NCBI GenBank assembly: GCA_947652605.1
Contig: OX393579.1
Span: 46,196,970-46,260,969 of the forward strand
Direction: 5' to 3'
DNA: 64,000 nucleotides
Origin: Elmis aenea
Taxonomy: Eukaryota; Arthropoda; Insecta; Coleoptera; Elmidae
Part shown: positions 54,001-64,000 of the stretch, piece by piece
Numbering within the stretch: position 1 is the first letter of the stretch
Layout of the letters: each line of letters starts with the position of its first letter
The notes under the pieces: model-generated
Seen by the model: the letters and a program-made list of their open reading frames with translations, nothing else
The model's database searches: none
Told to the model about the DNA's origin: nothing
Translations under genes and position numbers: made by a program

Positions 54001-57000
54001 AATGTGATAACGTTATTAAATTGATATAGTCTAAATTTGGTAGCGTTTAATTACAGTTATTTATTTTCATTTTTTAAATTTTTTAAGTTTCAAATGTAAA
54101 AATGTTTTCAAATGGGACTGATTCGGTTTAAAATTATGGTGAAAATAAATATTACTCTGAATGTTTTTGTTGGCAAATAACAGCATTTATTAATACATTT
54201 TCGTTATTAAAACATGTGATTAGCAACATCTCGATAAATTCATTATAATGCATAAGTTGCTCTAAGATTAGTGTTTGCCGAACAATTTAGCATATTAGTT
54301 GTAATTTTAACTACGTGTTTATGGGTATAAATATTTACTCCATTAATTTTTAGTACTTTGTTCGAGTAATGTGTATTTATTTTGTAGGCGTTGGAAATAT
54401 TTGCTTTAGATGATACATGTTATACTGGTCAAGGATCGCCAGCTTTCCAGCCACCAGAAATTGCAAATGGCTTGGAATGTTTTCCGGGATTTAAAGTAGA
54501 TATATGGAGTACCGGAGTCACTTTGTAAGCACTTTATTACCTACTTAATCCTGAAATTTGTACCTTTCTGTGTAAGGTTTGAGTTAAACTTGTGAGCGAC
54601 TCTCTCAATTTTGTTTTCACATATTTCTTTCGTTTGCCAGCTTCGTTATTTTTTCCCATTTCACTGATCTTGTCTCTGCAGCTATGGATAGTTCTACCTC
54701 CTATATCTTTCTCGATTTTCCCCTTTTTTCAAAATATTAAGAATATAGCTTATTCTGTGCTATTTCTGTGTATTTCTCGATAAAGCTTTGCCGTTCATTG
54801 AAAGTTTTGAAAGTATGAATTATTATTCTTGTATTCTGTACAGGGTGGTCCAAATTCGATATGATTATATGGGTATCTCGCGTAATATTTAAGATAGGGA
54901 AACGGTCAAAGTACCAAAAATGGGCAGTTTTTTGAGACAAACTCAGAACTGTTTTTAAAAATGCTCCGTCATATATGATTCTTGAGTTATTAGTAAAAAA
55001 CTGTTTTTTTGTCATATTAATGTCTCATATCTCCGTTATTGTTGTTAGTATCGAAAATATTTATGGAGATTATTTTTTGATATTTTTATGTCAAATTCGA
55101 TGATACTAAAAAAACAATTTTACACGCGCCGTTAAAAAGTTATGCCACAAACTTACCTTTTTGTAAATGGAAGCTATAGTTGGCTATGGCCTATTTAAAT
55201 TCCTTATTTTTTTTCATTCCAAATGTATGAGCTGTAAAAACAAAAAAAAAGTGTAAAACTCATTAAGAAGTTTTTTTAATTTGTTGTTGAGATAAACATC
55301 ATAAATATTTGAACATAAGATAACAACAATGTAGTCAGAATCAGCAGTTAGGTAATATATTGTTGTTATCATTTGTTCAAATATTTATGATGTTTATCTC
55401 AACAACAAATTAAAGAACCTTCTTAACTTGTACCAAATGAGTTTTAAAAGGTTTTACACCTTGTTTTGTTTTCACATCCTACTGTTTTTCTTTAAAACAT
55501 AACTACAAAACCTTTGTAACTTGCGTATTATTAAAAATAACTACATCAATCCTTATACAGTGTGTCCAAAAGGAATGGAATATGCTATATATCTCAGTAA
55601 ATATCCACTTTCGGGAAAAATGTTTTGAATAAAAGTTGTTTGGTACTTAGTTTTCCACCATAAAGTCTGTTTTAGACTACACTAATTTGTAACTATTTTT
55701 TCGTTCAAGAAAATCGTATACGATTTTTGTACAAAAATTTCGTTCAAGAATTTAGCATGGAAAATATGAACCTCTTACACTGTACTATTTTTTGGTACGA
55801 AAATGTTCAATTTGATCACAACAGAAAGCGAATCATTTTCAAATTTAACGTATATTTAACGCTTGTTCATAGATATATTTATTCCTACAAAATAAATTGT
55901 GAGGGATTATAACGGTAATAAGTAGTATTTAACATCGTTTGATTGTTTCACTTAACCTAACCCACAAATGACATGCGGTCAGATACAGTTGCAGTAGAAT
56001 ACGCATGCGCCCATGCCAAAGAACACGCCCATTCTAAAATAGGACGCATATAGGACAGGTTCTAATTTCATACGAATTTTTCGTTCAAGATTTGTAATTT
56101 CTGATTGACACCGTACTAGAAAATCGTATACGATTTTCTTAAACGAAAAAATAGTGTAGTCTAAAACAGACTTAAGACAAAATTTAAATATTTTTTTATC
56201 GAATAACAAAAGCGCAATGAAAAACAATAGATTTTTTTTAAATGGCCAGGTACCCCTATATTGTACTCATTTGATAGAGACTTTTTTTCCATTTTCAATG
56301 ATGGGGTCACCTTAAAAATTAAGTTTATACTAAGAGGCCGTAGAATATCGAAAATTTAAAAAATCGTATTAGAGAAATTACACCTGAAATGGTTGGGAAT
56401 GTTATAAACGGGTTTAAAAACCGAGTTTATCATTGCCAAGCTGTAAATGGTTTACAGTTTGAACACTTATTGTAGATTTCGTCAAAAAATTTTAGTTCTT
56501 ATGATGTTTTTGTTGGAAATAAATACTAATCAATTAAAATAATTTTTGCGTTTTTCTCAAAAAGTTGGTTAAGTAAGGGTACTTAAGTTTTGCATCATTG
56601 AAAAGAGAAAAAAAATCTCTATCAAATGAGTATAATATAGATATATGACACATTGTTAATAGGACAAAAAATAAACGCTTTTTTTTAATAACTCAAAAAC
56701 TGGAAATCATTGAATATTTTTGAAAACGCTTTGAGTTTGTCTCAAAAAACCGCACATTTTTGGTAATTCAACCATTTCTCTATCTTGAATATTAAGCGAG
56801 ATACCCATGTAATTCCATCGAATTTGGACCACCCTGTACTCACTTAAAAATGAGAAGTGTTAAATTAACTACAAACACTTGTTTTAAGGTACAATTTAAC
56901 GACAGGAAAATATCCTTTTGAAGGAGACAATGTGTATAGATTATTTGAAAATATTGGGAAAGGAGTTTTCACAGTACCTCCAGAATTAGATGATTCCCTA

Positions 57001-60000
57001 AAAGAATTGTTACTAGGAATGTTAAAGAAAGAACCAGAAGTACGATTTACGATTCAACAAATTAGACAGCATGCGTAAGTTAACTATTGTTTTAAATTGT
57101 TTATTTTTCGTACTGTAGTGTGTGACTATAAAAAACTTTATTCGTGCAATCCAATTTAACGAAATTTACTGCTGTACCCTGTTGTTTATTTTTTATGTCG
57201 CAGGAAACGCTTCGAATCTTAACAAGTTACTTTATTATTTATCATTTGAGTGATCCATGTTTGTGTGCATTTCAAGAGATATGTTCTCTTCGGTTGTTTT
57301 ATTCGAGACTACTTCGTAAATAAGCTACCCCTGCATTTAAAATTTTAACTAGTTGGCAACCGCTTAGGCACTTGTTAACTAAAGTATTAAAGGAATTTGT
57401 TCTGGCATTGTTAAGTTGTTAAATATTAATATTTTTTTGGAGTCCAGTTTCTATCAATATTTTTAACAAAACTTGAGTAGCTCAAATATATTTTTGATGC
57501 TAAAAAAATTCCCATATGAAACTATATGCAAATGAAATGTCAACCATAAAAATAAGACAGTCAATTTAAAGAAAACAAAATCGAATCAACCTAGCATAAA
57601 ATAAATAAGGCCGTAACAATGTAGAATCAAGACAAACCTGGAAGAAGTTTTTACAAAACTTTTTAATTTTGTATCTTTCATCATTGTAACATACTTATCT
57701 TTCATTATTGTAAATAGTAAGTTCCAATATATTTTTGAAGTTAAAAAAATTTCTATATGAAACTATATGCAAATGAAATGTCAACCATACAAATAAGACA
57801 GTCAATTTCAAGAAAACAAAATCGAATCGATCTAGCATAAAATAAATAGGGCCATAACAATATAGAATCAAAACAAACCTGGACGAAGTTTTTAGAAAAC
57901 TTTTTAATTTTGTATCTTTCATCATTGTAACATACTTATCTTTCATTATTGTAAATAGTAAGTTCCAATATATTTTTGAAGTTAAAAAAATTTCTATATG
58001 AAACTATATGCAAATGAAATGTCAACCATACAAATAAGACAGTCAATTTCAAGAAAACAAAATCGAATCGATCTAGCTTAAAATAAATAGGGCCATAACA
58101 ATATACAATCAAAACAAACCTGGACGAAGTTTTTAGAAAACTTTTTAATTTTGTATCTTTCATCATTGTAACGTATCTTTTATTATTGTAAATAATATGT
58201 TCCTATATATTTTTGAAGTTAAAAAAGTTCCCATGTGAAACTATGCAAATGAAAGGACAACCATAAAAATAAGACAGTCAATTTTAAGAAAACAAAATCG
58301 AATCGATCTAGCAAAAAATAAATAAAACAATAACAATACAGGGTGAGGCATCACTTATGACACCCCCACTTATTTTGTTATTGGAAAGAATTATCAAAAA
58401 AAGTTGTTTGATACAGTATTTCCCAAAATATTGTCTTTTTTTTGTTTTCTTTTTTTTTAGGAGTTACGGAACCATATTTGTTTTTTTTTGTTTAATGGCA
58501 CCGTACATATTTTTTATACGGTTTCAAAGACTTTCTTTCTCTTTTCAACGCACTAAAACTTTTATACCCTTACATAACAAAATTTTTAAGAAAATCGCAA
58601 AAGAACAATTTGGTTTTAAAAGCTACGGTATTAATTACAGTCGAACTTCCCTAAGTCGAATCACCATAGTTCACTAAAAAAATTCGAGATATAGAAAATT
58701 CGAGTTACAGAAATAACTACAAAATGAGTAAAATACGCTTTTTTATGAATTTATTGACAGTAAATACATATAGGTATGACTACATGAAATCAACAAACTT
58801 TATATGGATGTACATATAAACATACGTATATAACACACATAATATAAACAAAAAAAAGAAAAAGAAAATTATGAATAACAAACATTATTTTTTTTAAAAG
58901 TCAGTGACTCTTGATTGTTTTAGATTAAAAAATTCTTTATCCACAAAGTTCTCTAAAGTTGTTAACGCGCGATACACTTCGTCTGTAAGATTCTCTTTTG
59001 AACACAAATATTCGCTACACTGATTGATTGTCGTCTTCTAAGGCAACTAAAGTTTTTCTCAGAATTCTTCTTCTATAGTGCAATTTCATATAATGCGATT
59101 AACAGTAAATACGGCCTAGCGCATAAATACGAGTACATACCTGCGATAATCCGGTCATTAGCACATTAAGAGGAATAACATACACAATACAATACAAAAT
59201 TACAAAAATTCGAGTTTAGGAAGTTCACTGTCTTCAACAATCTCAAATTTTACTTCGAGGTACAGAAAAATTTTACTTAGAGAAATTCGAGATATAGAAA
59301 CAAAATTGTATGTAAAATGCGACCTTGATGCAAAAATTTGCGAACAAATTCGAGATATAGAAAAGTTTGACTTATAGAAGTTCGAGTTATGGAAGTTCGA
59401 CTGTATTTTACAGTAGTAGGCTTTGAAAATGATACAAAACGGTAAAAAATTTATTACAGTAGTTTTGTGTTTACCATTGTAATCTAATTAACTTTTTTTA
59501 AATTTTTTTGCCATTTTGTATCATTTTCAAAGCCTACTAATGTAAAATAATTAATACCGTATCTTTTAAAACCAAATTGTTCTTTTGCGATTTTCTTAAA
59601 AGTTTTGTTATGTAAGGGTATAAAAGTTTTAGTGCGTTGAAAAGAGAAAGAAAATGTCTTTCAAACCTACTAAAAAAATATGTATGGTGCCATTTAAAAA
59701 AAAACAAATATGTTTCCGTAACTCCTAAAAAAACAAAAGAAAATGAAATTAGACATGACAATATTTTGGGAAATACTGTATCAAACAACTTTTATTTAAA
59801 CCTTTTTTTGATCATTCTTTCCAATAGCAAAATAAGTGGGGGTGTCATAAGTGATGCCTCACCCTGTATAGAATCCAAACATACCTGGAAGGAGTTTTTA
59901 CAAAACTTTTAGTATTTATTAAAAAGTTTCAGCAAAAAAATTACATTTTTAGATTTTTTCAGGACTTGGCTTTTTTGTATTAATGATAAAGTTTAAGGTT

Positions 60001-60456
60001 TGTGACATGCAAATTGAACCACATGATTTAATAGGATTTCCTAACAACCTGCTGCTTGTTAATTTATCAGTGCTATTTTTATTTTTCACAGATGGTTCAC
60101 TCGCAAACCCCCTAAAACTGGTGCAACTGTTCCTATCCCCCCTTTTAAAAGAGATGAATGGCATCATATGACAGTTCTGCCTTATCTAGTAGATCATTAT
60201 TATGAAACGAATAGTAATGAAGATAGTGAATATCAATATTTCACAGAACACCAGCTAAACGGTACGTATTAATCGTTTCGTACGTGATGCCTGACTTTTA
60301 ATTGATGATTTCATAGAAGAAAGACGAACACATGATTCTCAACACACTAACGGAATGGCACAAACAAACCAAACACATCAGAGTACCAGACGGAGATGGC
60401 GAAAGCCGATGTCTTGTATTAGCGTCAAGAAATTTCCAGGCTGTAAACAGTCGTGA
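51034..60456 (+). CDS. STK11: Serine/threonine kinase LKB1, activator of AMPK
   Basis: LKB1 phosphorylates the activation loop of AMPK and related kinases when bound to STRAD and MO25. Six exons: 51034-51461, 51691-51997, 54388-54524, 56889-57074, 60092-60261, 60317-60456; 455 aa, human 433. Visible features: [11 protein letters not shown] before the kinase; glycine loop [11 protein letters not shown] (102-112); K124 in [16 protein letters not shown] and KLRRIPNGE, near-identical to human; [11 protein letters not shown] (220-230, catalytic D222); DLG at 240-242; [21 protein letters not shown] activation segment; [42 protein letters not shown]. The C-terminus FPGCKQS* keeps a CaaX-type cysteine (C452), as in human CKQQ. 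The start is the first in-frame ATG in the ORF; 15 bp upstream the frame has only a GTG. The N-terminal 65 residues are acidic and not conserved in my memory of other LKB1 proteins. Confidence 0.96.
51998..54387. other. LKB1 intron 2, no gene seen
   Basis: A 2.4-kb AT-rich intron. The only repeat-like signal is a hAT-type right end near 53650-53715 (TGATTTAAATCAGGCCAACCCTG region read as TAAATCATGATTTAAATCA) with no matching left end. No ORF with a recognisable domain. Confidence 0.5.
55558..56640. mobile_element. Family C element, right arm deleted, nested in family G
   Basis: Starts CAGTGTGTCCAAAAGGAATG after TA and follows the 8769-9488 copy through its centre (GTACCCCTATATTGTACTC; AAGAGGCCG) to ATCAAATGAGTATAATATAG near 56640. 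The outer element resumes there, so the terminal right arm is lost. Confidence 0.7.
55664..56172. mobile_element. Innermost element, AGTCTGTTTTAGACTAC ends with 3-bp TAA duplication
   Basis: 509 bp with inverted ends AGTCTGTTTTAGACTACACT and the exact complement, flanked by TAA (55661-55663, 56173-56175). A second inverted pair, GAAAATCGTATACGATTTT, lies just inside each end. The 3-bp TAA duplication suits PIF/Harbinger; no transposase is present, so that assignment is tentative. Confidence 0.7.
57482..58338. repeat. 240-bp satellite, about 3.6 units, LKB1 intron 4
   Basis: GTTCCAATATATTTTTGAAG begins at 57720 and 57960, exactly 240 bp apart. Diverged units start near 57482 and 58199. Units share GCAAATGAAATGTCAACCAT, AAAACAAAATCGAATCGATC and GTATCTTTCATCATTGTAA. 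The last unit is split by the element 58339-59866 and continues at 59869 (AGAATCCAAACATACCTGG). Repeated open frames of about 80 codons are by-products. Confidence 0.9.
58339..59866. mobile_element. Family F fold-back element inserted in the satellite, TA duplication proven
   Basis: Ends CAGGGTGAGGCATCACTTAT and complement; TA at 58337-58338 and 59867-59868. Neighbouring satellite units read AACAATATAGAATC at the same place, with TA once, so TA was duplicated on insertion. It is split by a pogo-like element at 58638-59403. Confidence 0.92.
58638..59403. mobile_element. pogo/Tigger-like element (CAGTCGAACTTCC), nested
   Basis: 766 bp with ends CAGTCGAACTTCC and TGGAAGTTCGACTG; many TTCGAGATATAG and TTCGAGTTA words lie inside both ends. 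TA flanks it (58636-58637, 59404-59405). The related palindrome at 15524 shows the uninterrupted sequence (GGTATAAATTATTTTACA). No full transposase ORF. Confidence 0.8.
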
Positions 60457-61049
60457 CAATTTTTTTGTACTATTTCTTAAATCATTGTTAATCTTCGATA
60501 TTTTTGATAAGAAACCTACAGATCATATGAATATTGCGACCAGTGTTTGTATAACTTTATATTGTTGTTTTGTAACTACGCTTCTAATTTTATTGTTGTT
60601 ATTAACTTCTTGTATGCGATATGCTCAGTGATTTTCACTTTATTGTGGTTGAATACTAGAATGTTTATGAAGGAATGTATGATTGAGTGCCATATGTAAA
60701 GATAAGAATATTAAAAATATGTTGATTGGACTAAGTCTCTTTATTATTGTGCTAGACCTATTTTACCTCTTCTTAAATTGTTTAAAGATCAGTGGTGGTT
60801 CACCAGTAACAATTGCTGCTCTTTAAGAAGAATTTTATACACGAACAAAAATTTTGCTGTCTTTTTTCTTAACTTTAGATACAGTTCATAACATTAAAAC
60901 ATTGACTTCAAAATTCTTAAAAGATAAAGCAAAATTTCTTTCAAAATTAATCAAAAGAATAAAATTAAAAGTTGCTCAACTAAGAGTATCTTTGATTTTT
61001 AAAAGTATACCATGTTCTCCACAATATATGAAATTTTTGTGTATATGTA

Positions 61050-61687
61050 CAGGGTGGTCCAAATTCGATGGGATTGCATGGGTATCTTGCTTAATAGGCA
61101 AGACAGAAACGGTTAAATTACCAAAAATGTGCACTTTTTTGAGATGAACTCAAAACAGTTGTCAAATATATTCTGTCATTTTCTGTTTTTCTTGATTTTT
61201 TTTGTTTCCAAAGCCTACTTTTTGTTTTCCATCTTTAAAAAAAATGAAAAACCTTCCTAACTTGCTTATTATTGAAAATAAATACATCAACCCTTACATA
61301 TTTGGAATGAGAAAAAAATAAGGAATTTAAATAGGTCATAGCCAACTATAGCTTCTTTTTAAAAAAAGGTAAGTTTGTGTCACAACTTTTTAACAGCGAG
61401 CGCAAATTTTTTTTTTTTTAGTGTCATAAAATTAAACATGAAAATATCTAAAAATATTGTAAATAAACTTTTTTGATATTTACAACAATAACTGAGATAT
61501 GACACATTATTAATATGACAAATAAACAGTTTTTCTCTAATATCTCAAAAACCGGAAATGATAGAATATTTTTGAAAACGGTTCTAAGTATGTCCCAAAA
61601 AACTGCCCATTTTTGGTAATTTAACCGTTTCTCTATCTTGCCTATTAAGAGATACCCATGCAATCCCATCGAATTTGGACCACCCTG
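61050..61687. mobile_element. Family G fold-back element, short copy
   Basis: 638 bp, ends CAGGGTGGTCCAAATTCGAT and complement, TA on both sides. It lacks part of the left arm relative to 17929-19102. Confidence 0.85.
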
Positions 61688-61823
61688 TACATGATATTCC
61701 GGTGTGTTTTGTACTTTGCATTTAAAACAGGTAGTAAAGAGAACTCAATTGTTTAGTTTTACATAATATTTCAGTTAGCTAACTTATTTTTCTTCAAAAT
61801 TCACAAAAAAACTTAACAGTTAT

Positions 61824-62330
61824 CAAGACCGGACCTAGGAAGCGCGGGGCCCTAGACAAGGACTGCGGGGCCCCTAAAAGAATCAGAAGAAAACCAAGCT
61901 TTGTTCGTATGATATTGTCAAACATATATTCTATTTTGTATATTGTTGAACAAATTCGACAAATTGTTTGTAAAACAAACCAATTTTATTATGAAGTAAA
62001 TAGAAACTCAAATAAAATCTTTTAAAAATTTTCGAATATTTTTCTCATGATCACTAACAATTTACAAAAGCCGTAAGTTAAAGCGTTCACTGGAGGGATG
62101 ATTTTAAAATACTGTTAACAATTTAAAAAAACAACGATTTCTCCATTACATTAACGATTATTGCATAAAAAATTAATAAAATGATTTTAAAGATCCCAAA
62201 AAAAAAAAAAAGAAAGTAATGATTTAGAATTTATTATATTTAAAAAAATAAAAGACGAGCGCTTTTCGTTAATTGCCGTTCAGCGTCAAATTTAGCGATA
62301 ATATTTGATAAATTAATAATCTATAATGAT
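61824..62330. mobile_element. hAT-like fragment related to 5071-7369
   Basis: Begins CAAGACCGGACCTAGGAAGC with CGGGGCCC words. Further in, GAGCGCTTTTCGTTAATTGC (near 62258) is the complement of the AACGAAAAGCGCTTG region near 5417, so it is a copy of the same family in the other orientation. The right limit is not visible. Confidence 0.6.
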
Positions 62331-62948
62331 ATAATTTATTACATCATGTGACGAATAAGTGATAAGAGATTTGATTTAATTAGAGAAAATGTGCAGTGAT
62401 TACTCAATAAAATTCCCACGGTTATTTTTGTTATATAAAAAAAAAAACAGTTGAAAAACGAAAATGTTATACTTTTGTTTATTATTTGAGCTAATTTTGT
62501 TTGATAATTTCAGCACGAATTTAAATGTTTTACAAATGCTCATACGCTTTAACAAAATTTTCATTTAGCCCGAGAGACGTTTTTCGGCTATTTAACGAGA
62601 ATTAACTTAATTTAGTTGAGCGATTAAATAAGCTACGGTCATGTTGTGCTTCATTTGAGGTTATGGTTTCTTGTCTTAAGGAAATAAAATTTAATACAGT
62701 AGGGACCATGTAGGGACTGCCGCATATTATTAAAAATGATAAGATAGCAAATAACTGATTCCAATGATGCTGAATCAAACGAACGCGACAACCCAAATTG
62801 CATACATGTTCGGCGAACACAGACGTTGTTCTCGGAATGACGAAAACAGCTGCGAACATAATCGAATAAGCCGTCGGCTCGTTGTACACGCTCAATGCTC
62901 AATAGCATTCGTTTGTGTTCGTCGTAAAATTAAGGTGTTGTTACCAAG

Positions 62949-64000
62949 ATGGAATGGGACAACGAAAAATGTCTAGAATTAATAGATGCCTATTGCGAAC
63001 AAAAAGTTTTATGGGATCCAAATGACATAAATTACTTTTCTAAAGTAAAAAAACACAGTGCTTGGGAATGTGTAGCAACAAAAATAAATATTGATTTAAA
63101 AGAAACGAAAAAAAAGATGACCAGTTTGTTGGCATCGTTTCGACGAGAAAAAGGAAAAAGAAAAATCGTTATAACGAGTAAAGGTAACAGTAGAAGTGAT
63201 GTAGCAATACTTATTGTTGTGGATGTATTATTGCAAGTACAAGCAGGGCCGGTAGGGTTCTGTACAGGACCGTATGAAGGGTACGTGCAATTCGTACACC
63301 GCACACTTAGTTTAATAAAAAAAATACAGTTTTCATTATATTCGTGTTAAGTCCATCACAAACAAACAAAAATAAAAACAATTGATTGGCATTGCAATGT
63401 AGCTGTAGCATGTTTTAAATTGTAAAAGTATTGTTTAGGTATGTATTAAATTAAAAATAAGTTCTTTCTAACAAATTTTATTCTTTATTTTATTTTTTAA
63501 TCAAAATACGTAGAGTAAATATTTGTTGTATTTATCCGAAGTAGTTTTTGTCAAACATTAGAACAACCAAATTATTTGTGTGGATGAATGACTGCATCCT
63601 ACACCGTTATGGTCCCGAATACTGTACTATATGTGAGAAAATACAATTGTATGAAATAACATACATTATGTTGAAAATGTTTTGTTTGCAGGGAGTGAAG
63701 AAATATATACATCAAAGTGGTTTGCATTTGAAAAAATGTCGTTTTTAGTCAACAGATATAATAAATCAAAATCTTCCTTGAATACATCATTAGCCTTAGA
63801 CGTAAGTTATCATTATGATGTTTTTGTTTTATGTCGAGCATTTAGAGAAACCAATAAACTAATAATATCTTACTGTAAAACTCCCTCTTATATATTTGAT
63901 TTTTTTGTAGATTTGTGAAGAAAATGATCTAGAAAAAGAAACTGAAGGAGATGTAGCAAATGATAAAGAAACGGATTGTGTTCCCCAAATACGCGCAGTT
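62949..64000 (+). CDS. MADF-domain protein, N-terminal exons (partial at window edge)
   Basis: MADF domains are Myb/SANT-like DNA-binding domains greatly expanded in insects. Three exons: 62949-63183, 63692-63801 and 63911-64000, continuing past the edge. The joined protein starts MEWDNEKCLELIDAYCEQ, then LWDPNDINYFSK, AWECVATKINIDLKETKKKM, LLASFRREKGKRK, and across the splice SKGSEEIYTSKWFAFEKMSFL. This is the full MADF pattern with its two tryptophans and the W-F end. The remainder is acidic (EENDLEKETEGD). Splice phases agree. A BESS domain may follow outside the window. Specific orthology cannot be told. Confidence 0.85.

Larger units (their letters stand above)
54841..56836. mobile_element. 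Family G fold-back element carrying two further insertions, LKB1 intron 3
   Basis: Starts CAGGGTGGTCCAAATTCGAT and ends with its complement at 56817-56836; TA on both sides. The arms match 17929-19102. A family C element begins at 55558 inside it, and that copy is itself split at 55664-56172. Confidence 0.85.
60457..62948. other. Intergenic region between LKB1 and the MADF gene
   Basis: Contains the LKB1 3' UTR (no convincing AATAAA close to the stop), the fold-back element 61050-61687 and the hAT-like fragment from 61824. 62340-62948 is upstream of the MADF gene; it has no repeat or TATA signal I can defend. Confidence 0.5.

Noticed and set aside
57695..58166. Two near-identical minus-strand ORFs of 83 and 76 codons
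   Set aside because: They are the same frame in adjacent units of the 240-bp satellite, not a gene family.
60332..60631. 99-codon plus-strand open frame with a hydrophobic tail
   Set aside because: Overlaps the last LKB1 exon in another frame and runs into the 3' UTR; the LKB1 frame with its CKQS end explains the exon better.
62602..62908. Minus-strand open frames of 85-97 codons upstream of the MADF gene
   Set aside because: No domain and no splice-supported extension; they lie in the probable promoter or 5' UTR of the MADF gene.
63184..63350. Read-through of MADF exon 1 to a stop at 63350
   Set aside because: The GTAACA donor after position 63183 and the in-phase next exon restore the conserved W-F end of the MADF domain; the read-through does not.
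1..64000. tRNA, rRNA or other structured RNA genes
   Set aside because: I looked for tRNA box A/B-like and rRNA-like sequence and saw none I could support; the long hairpins are explained by fold-back elements.

Overview
The window is nuclear DNA from an insect, perhaps a beetle. It is very AT-rich. Genes have either very short introns (about 51-83 bp) or long introns filled with transposons, with GT..AG splice sites throughout. Every recognised protein is animal-like. I cannot name the species. All exon joins below were made by eye from reading frame, splice signals and remembered family similarity; no database search was run.

Left part (1-11.4 kb): the 5' end of a GAK/auxilin kinase gene leaves the window on the minus strand (1-459). 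A small minus-strand membrane-protein ORF follows (553-801). Then BBIP1 (961-1161) and LMBRD2 (1193-11354, 11 exons, 701 aa) lie on the plus strand only 31 bp apart, which suggests a two-gene transcript. 11.4-16.3 kb is intergenic and mostly transposons.

Centre (16.3-50.1 kb, minus strand): a glycogen debranching enzyme gene (AGL) of 24 coding exons. Its predicted 2131-aa product carries an unusual N-terminal addition of about 580 residues. The gene is followed 75 bp downstream, on the same strand, by a 321-codon ORF with a C-terminal membrane anchor and two sequences that look like protein phosphatase 1 docking motifs. AGL introns hold an apparently intact CR1/L2-like LINE, an older LINE fragment hit by two hAT elements, two piggyBac-like elements, a tandem-repeat array and many fold-back elements.

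Right part (50.1-64 kb): STK11/LKB1 (51034-60456, 6 exons, 455 aa) is divergent from AGL, sharing a 971-bp gap. A 240-bp satellite lies in one of its introns. The first three exons of a MADF-domain gene end the window.

Functionally, LKB1 activates AMPK, and AGL completes glycogen breakdown. The ORF next to AGL may be a PP1-targeting protein. The three together form a possible energy and glycogen neighbourhood; this is inference.

The dominant non-genic signal is a set of long palindromic (fold-back) elements. They have different interiors but nearly all end in CAGGGTG or CAGTGT and are flanked by TA. One inserted in the 240-bp satellite, where neighbouring units show the empty site and prove duplication of TA.
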